64,000 nucleotides of DNA from Candidatus Abyssobacteria bacterium SURF_5 (GTDB taxonomy: Bacteria > Abyssobacteria > SURF-5): NCBI GenBank assembly GCA_003598085.1, contig QZKU01000128.1, positions 144,378 to 208,377 of the forward strand, read 5' to 3'. The notes under the pieces were generated by a model. The model made no database searches, was not told the origin of the DNA, and saw nothing but the letters and a program-made list of their open reading frames with translations. Below are positions 60,882-64,000 of this stretch, piece after piece. A program made the translations under genes and the position numbers. Position 1 is the first letter of the stretch. Each line of letters starts with the position of its first letter.

Positions 60882-61898
60882 ATGGCGAAAGTCGCAATTA
60901 ACGGAATGGGGCGCATTGGTCGCGCCGCCTTCAAGCTCGTGTTGGAAACGCCGGAACTCGAACTGGTGGCGGTAAACGACATCGTGCCGGCCGACAACCT
61001 TGCGTATCTGCTGAAGTATGATTCGGTCTACGGCAGATATGAAAAGAGCGTTGAGGCCCGCGATAACAAGTTGGTGATCGAAGGCAGAGAATATGAGGTT
61101 TTGAACGTCAAAGACCCCGCCCAACTTCCATGGAAAGAAAAGGGGGTCGATATCGTATTTGAATGTACCGGGATGTTCACCGCAAAAGGTGACATGCAAA
61201 AACACATCGAGGCAGGTGCAAAACACGTGATCCTGTCGGCTCCGTCAAAGAGCGAGGATGTCGCCACCGTTGTTCATGGGGTGAATCATGCAGACGGTTC
61301 GCTCGAGATGATCTCGTGCGCGAGTTGTACGACGAACTGCATTGCCCCCGTAGTCGAGATCATCGGACGCAGAATCGGTTTCCAAAAAGCCATTATGACT
61401 ACCCTGCATGCGTATACTTCATCTCAGAAAATCGTAGACGGTCCAAGCAAGAAGTGGCGACGGGGCCGGGCGGGGGCGGCGAATTTTGTGCCGACTTCCA
61501 CCGGCGCCGCCATCGCGACCACCAAGGCTCTGCCTCAATACAAGGGAAAATTCGATGGGGTGGCGGTCCGCGCGCCTGTGGCTGTCGGATCGATTGCCGA
61601 CATTATTTTTCTGACGGAACGCTTGACTTCAGTTGAGGAAATCAATTCAATTTTCAGGGAAGAGTCGCAGTCCGAGAGATACCGAGGGATTCTGGGTGTT
61701 TCCGAGGACCCAATCGTGTCGGCCGACATCATCAAAGACCCCCGCGCATCGGTCGTTGATCTGGCGATGACGCAGGTGGTCGACGGGAATCTGATTAAGG
61801 TAATGAGTTGGTACGATAACGAATGGGGCTTCAGCAACCAGATGATACGGGAGGCGGTCAGTATCGCGAAGGAAATGGACGTCGCGCTGGCGCAGTGA
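60882..61898 (+). CDS. gap: Glyceraldehyde-3-phosphate dehydrogenase (type I)
   Basis: A 338-residue glycolytic/gluconeogenic enzyme. NAD-binding INGMGRIGRAAFK, the catalytic SCASCTTNCIAP loop (Cys, with His in TLHAYTSSQK), WRRGRAGAANFVPTSTGAA (phosphate-site Arg) and SWYDNEWGFSNQM are intact. Length is standard. A strong TAAGGAGGG ribosome site precedes ATG 60882. It lies 57 bp after the alcohol dehydrogenase, so the two may be linked in redox metabolism. Confidence 0.96.
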   Translation: MAKVAINGMGRIGRAAFKLVLETPELELVAVNDIVPADNLAYLLKYDSVYGRYEKSVEARDNKLVIEGREYEVLNVKDPAQLPWKEKGVDIVFECTGMFTAKGDMQKHIEAGAKHVILSAPSKSEDVATVVHGVNHADGSLEMISCASCTTNCIAPVVEIIGRRIGFQKAIMTTLHAYTSSQKIVDGPSKKWRRGRAGAANFVPTSTGAAIATTKALPQYKGKFDGVAVRAPVAVGSIADIIFLTERLTSVEEINSIFREESQSERYRGILGVSEDPIVSADIIKDPRASVVDLAMTQVVDGNLIKVMSWYDNEWGFSNQMIREAVSIAKEMDVALAQ

Positions 61899-61983
61899 GA
61901 TGCGTGAGAGCTTCCCCGAACTTATCGAAGGTCGCGCATACGCCTGTGATTGCATGTTGAGCAACGGTTTGCGCCCGATTGGT

Positions 61984-62012
61984 TTGATTTTCGCGAGAAA
62001 ACGCGGTAAAGT
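61984..62012 (+). promoter_or_regulatory. Sigma-70 promoter for the glycine-zipper lipoprotein
   Basis: TTGATT (61984-61989), 17 bp, TAAAGT (62007-62012), 44 bp ahead of ATG 62057. Confidence 0.45.
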
Positions 62013-62056
62013 AAAATGATAGGCCGGATTGATTCAGTTATTCAAAGGGGTGTGAA

Positions 62057-62503
62057 ATGAAAGCTATGGTAGTTGCCGCTTTGATGGCCGTTACGCTTAC
62101 GAGTTGCGCCTCGAGCATGTCCGGCAGCGCCTATTCTCGCGATCAAGCGCGCCAGGTGCAGACGGTGCGCGAGGGCACAGTGGTCAGTGTGAGGCCGGTG
62201 CAGATTGAGGGAACAAAATCGGGCCTCGGGACAATAGCGGGCGGAGTTCTCGGCGGTGCACTCGGCAGCGCGATCGGCGACGGCTCGGGTCAGATAATCG
62301 GAATAGCGGCGGGAGGCGTGGGCGGCGCCCTTGCGGGATCAGCCGTCGAAGAAGGGGTCACGCGCCAGAACGGATTGGAAATAACCATTGATATGGATTC
62401 CGGTGAGACGCTTGCGATTGTGCAGGCGGCAGATGAGACCTTCGTCTCCGGTGAGAGAGTGAAGGTCATACACGGACCGGACGGCGCGCGCGTAACTCAT
62501 TAG
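62057..62503 (+). CDS. Glycine-zipper outer-membrane lipoprotein
   Basis: A 148-residue lipoprotein with signal peptide and lipobox LTSC at ~17. A long Gly/Ala-rich segment (GTIAGGVLGGALGSAIGDG, then GGVGGALAGSAVEEG) is the glycine-zipper motif seen in SlyB/17-kDa surface antigens. It is followed by a beta-rich C-terminal part (LEITIDMDSGETLAIVQ). It probably inserts in or near the outer membrane and helps envelope integrity. AAAGGGG precedes ATG 62057, and a strong terminator follows. Confidence 0.85.
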   Translation: MKAMVVAALMAVTLTSCASSMSGSAYSRDQARQVQTVREGTVVSVRPVQIEGTKSGLGTIAGGVLGGALGSAIGDGSGQIIGIAAGGVGGALAGSAVEEGVTRQNGLEITIDMDSGETLAIVQAADETFVSGERVKVIHGPDGARVTH

Positions 62504-62583
62504 TTTTCACCCGCCAAGCGGTTCAGCTCAATATGATATTGGTGAACGGATAATCTGCCGCTGACACTATCTGGTTCCTCGTT

Positions 62584-62632
62584 GGCCGCGGAGGGGATAT
62601 ACCCTTCGCGGCCTTTCTATTTTACTTTTATT
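62584..62632 (+). terminator. Rho-independent terminator after the lipoprotein
   Basis: GGCCGCGGAGGG (62584-62595) pairs with CCCTTCGCGGCC (62602-62613) around a 6-nt loop, one mismatch, then TTTCTATTTTACTTTT. Confidence 0.85.
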
Positions 62633-62721
62633 CATGTAGGTGAACCGGCGTGAAGTTTCCTTTCGGTCCGGATAAAAACATAGTTGAATAGGATACACAT
62701 GGACGAAAGGAGGCAGAGTCA

Positions 62722-63534
62722 ATGGAAAATTACATCTGTGTGACATGTGGCGCGCAGTACAAAGAGAGCAAACGGCCTCCGGAAAATTGCATCATCTGCG
62801 AAGATGAACGCCAATATTTGAATGCGGAGGGGCAGCAGTGGACGACGCTTTCGGAGATGAAAACGCAAGGATACCGAAACGAGTTTCGGGAACTCGAGCC
62901 GGGTTTGGTTGGTATTCATACGCAACCCGATTTTGCGATCGGGCAGGTCGCTTATCTGGTTCGAACGGAAGCGGGCAATGTTCTGTGGGACTGCATCAGC
63001 TATATAGATGAGGAGACAGTTGAGAGAATCGAAAAGATGGGCGGAGTGAAAGGCATCGCGGTGTCACATCCTCATTTTTATTCTTCGATTGTTGAATGGA
63101 GCCATGGTCTTGGTCGCCCGCCGGTCTACATCCCCCTTGCCGATAAGAAATGGGTCGTCCGGCCGGACCCGGTCATTCAATATTGGGATGACGCAAAGGA
63201 GATACTGCCGGGGGTAACGATCATCCAATGCGGGGGGCATTTTGATGGGAGTTCGGTCCTGCATTGGCGGCATGGGGCCGCCGGAAAAGGGGTTTTGCTA
63301 GTGGGCGACACGATGGGCGTGGCAAAGGATGCCCGCTATGTCAGTTTCATGTACAGCTATCCGAATCTGATACCATTGCCGCCCCCTGCTATTCGCGGGA
63401 TCATGGAAGCACTTAGACCGTATGAATTTGATCGAATCTACAGCGCGTGGTGGGGAAAGATGATCCCGAAAGGGGCGAAAGAGGCAGTTGAGAAGTCCGG
63501 TGAACGGTATATCCGGCATGTACAGGCGGCATGA
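62722..63534 (+). CDS. Metallo-beta-lactamase-fold protein with N-terminal zinc knuckle and degenerate active site
   Basis: A 270-residue protein. The first 30 residues hold YICVTCGAQYKE...CIICED, a rubredoxin-type zinc knuckle. The rest has a beta-lactamase-like fold: VAYLVRTEAGNVLWDCISY and VKGIAVSHPHFYSS, where the canonical HXHXDH is replaced by HPHFYS; later VTIIQCGGHFDGSS and VLLVGDTMGVAKD (the Asp) are retained. So a full dinuclear zinc site is unlikely as written. Some related proteins keep this HPHFY form. AAAGGAGG precedes ATG 62722. Confidence 0.75.
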   Translation: MENYICVTCGAQYKESKRPPENCIICEDERQYLNAEGQQWTTLSEMKTQGYRNEFRELEPGLVGIHTQPDFAIGQVAYLVRTEAGNVLWDCISYIDEETVERIEKMGGVKGIAVSHPHFYSSIVEWSHGLGRPPVYIPLADKKWVVRPDPVIQYWDDAKEILPGVTIIQCGGHFDGSSVLHWRHGAAGKGVLLVGDTMGVAKDARYVSFMYSYPNLIPLPPPAIRGIMEALRPYEFDRIYSAWWGKMIPKGAKEAVEKSGERYIRHVQAA

Positions 63535-63647
63535 GATAATTCCAGTCACGGCTTCTCCTGGCCTCTTGCTCAAAAAGCACTCGGATTTGCGAAGCATACC
63601 GTCATACTTTCTCTGCCTGTCCCTGGCTGCGGCAGAAGTGGTTGCGT

Positions 63648-63932
63648 ATGAGAATTCCTCCGCTCGTGAGAAAGATGGCCGTTGAGAACCAGATTGTACA
63701 GATTGCCACTTCCGGCGTTGATGGGCGGCCCCATATCGCCGCTGCTCGCGGGCTGCGCGTGGTGAACGAGGAACGGGTCGCATTCGAAGACTGGTTCTGC
63801 TATCAGACGCTGGAAAACATTTCTCATAATCCGCGGGTAGCTCTTTCCATACTCGAACCGGGAAACGACCACGGCTATCAGCTTCTTGGCGTCGTTGACA
63901 AGGCAGGGCTTACGCATCTAAATTCCGAGTAA
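63648..63932 (+). CDS. Short pyridoxamine 5'-phosphate oxidase-fold protein
   Basis: A 94-residue protein beginning MRIPPLVRKMAVENQIVQIATSGVDGRPHIAAARGLRVV, then RVAFEDWFCYQTLENISHNPRVAL. This is the first half to two-thirds of the FMN-binding split barrel. It is shorter than the 48556 protein. TTG 63642 or ATG 63648 are candidate starts and neither has a strong ribosome site. It may be a minimal family member. Confidence 0.7.
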   Translation: MRIPPLVRKMAVENQIVQIATSGVDGRPHIAAARGLRVVNEERVAFEDWFCYQTLENISHNPRVALSILEPGNDHGYQLLGVVDKAGLTHLNSE

Positions 63933-64000
63933 TTTCTGTAGGAAAGTTTGATCGAGGGCGGCTTTTGTTCTTTTTCTTCTGAGTGATAGCTTTGGTGTTT

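Overview
The window (about 57% G+C by eye) looks like a chromosomal stretch from a Gram-negative, anaerobic bacterium. Evidence: an outer-membrane OmpA-type protein, lipoproteins with lipoboxes, a full rod-shape operon, a Ni,Fe carbon monoxide dehydrogenase, heterodisulfide-reductase-like Fe-S proteins, and a rubrerythrin/thiol peroxidase/PerR set used by anaerobes against oxygen. The order mreB-mreC-mreD-mrdA-rodA-radical SAM pair-rng resembles Desulfobacterota and relatives, but no rRNA or tRNA was seen and the phylum is not settled.

Layout. 1-1.4 kb: tail of a membrane enzyme (probably PssA) and a TPR lipoprotein. 1.5-12.8 kb (minus): FAD amine-oxidase-like protein with a frameshifted small ORF, then rng, two radical-SAM-associated genes, rodA, mrdA, mreD, mreC, mreB. 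13.0-15.9 kb (plus): TrpE/PabB-type synthase, class IV aminotransferase, RimI. 15.9-24.8 kb: accessory genes (three amidohydrolases, methyltransferase, GNAT, AMP nucleosidase, SDR, cupin, two related coiled-coil proteins, DUF296 protein) separated by dispersed repeats. 25.4-34.9 kb: a CheB/CheR/PAS-kinase/response-regulator island with no chemoreceptors. 35-41.9 kb: TatD hydrolase, then (minus) an MFS carrier and a four-gene FAD/Fe-S oxidoreductase cluster. 42.0-47.6 kb: a structured leader with terminator, then NAD(P)/FAD oxidoreductase, CooF-like ferredoxin, CooS and two uncharacterised proteins. 47.7-54.7 kb: LolA-like protein, PNPOx-like protein, aspS-hisS-DUF1858, rpmB, YggT, two small membrane proteins, OmpA-like protein. 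54.7-57.1 kb: cupin, rubredoxin-like protein, Tpx, rubrerythrin, PerR with a candidate operator. 57.4-64 kb: TreT-like synthase, Fpg, secondary alcohol dehydrogenase, GAPDH, glycine-zipper lipoprotein, degenerate metallo-beta-lactamase-fold protein, PNPOx-like protein.

The most unusual features are non-coding. A family of 9-bp-period tracts built from GTCGGAC/GTCCGAC heptamers occurs at ten intergenic loci. Longer composite repeats flank the AMP nucleosidase gene and fill the gaps near 25 and 32 kb. A heptamer microsatellite forms the 3' end of the CooF-like gene. A leader with mutually exclusive terminator/antiterminator pairings precedes the CO dehydrogenase operon. The CODH gene set with its two unknown downstream proteins is the best candidate for an under-described system.
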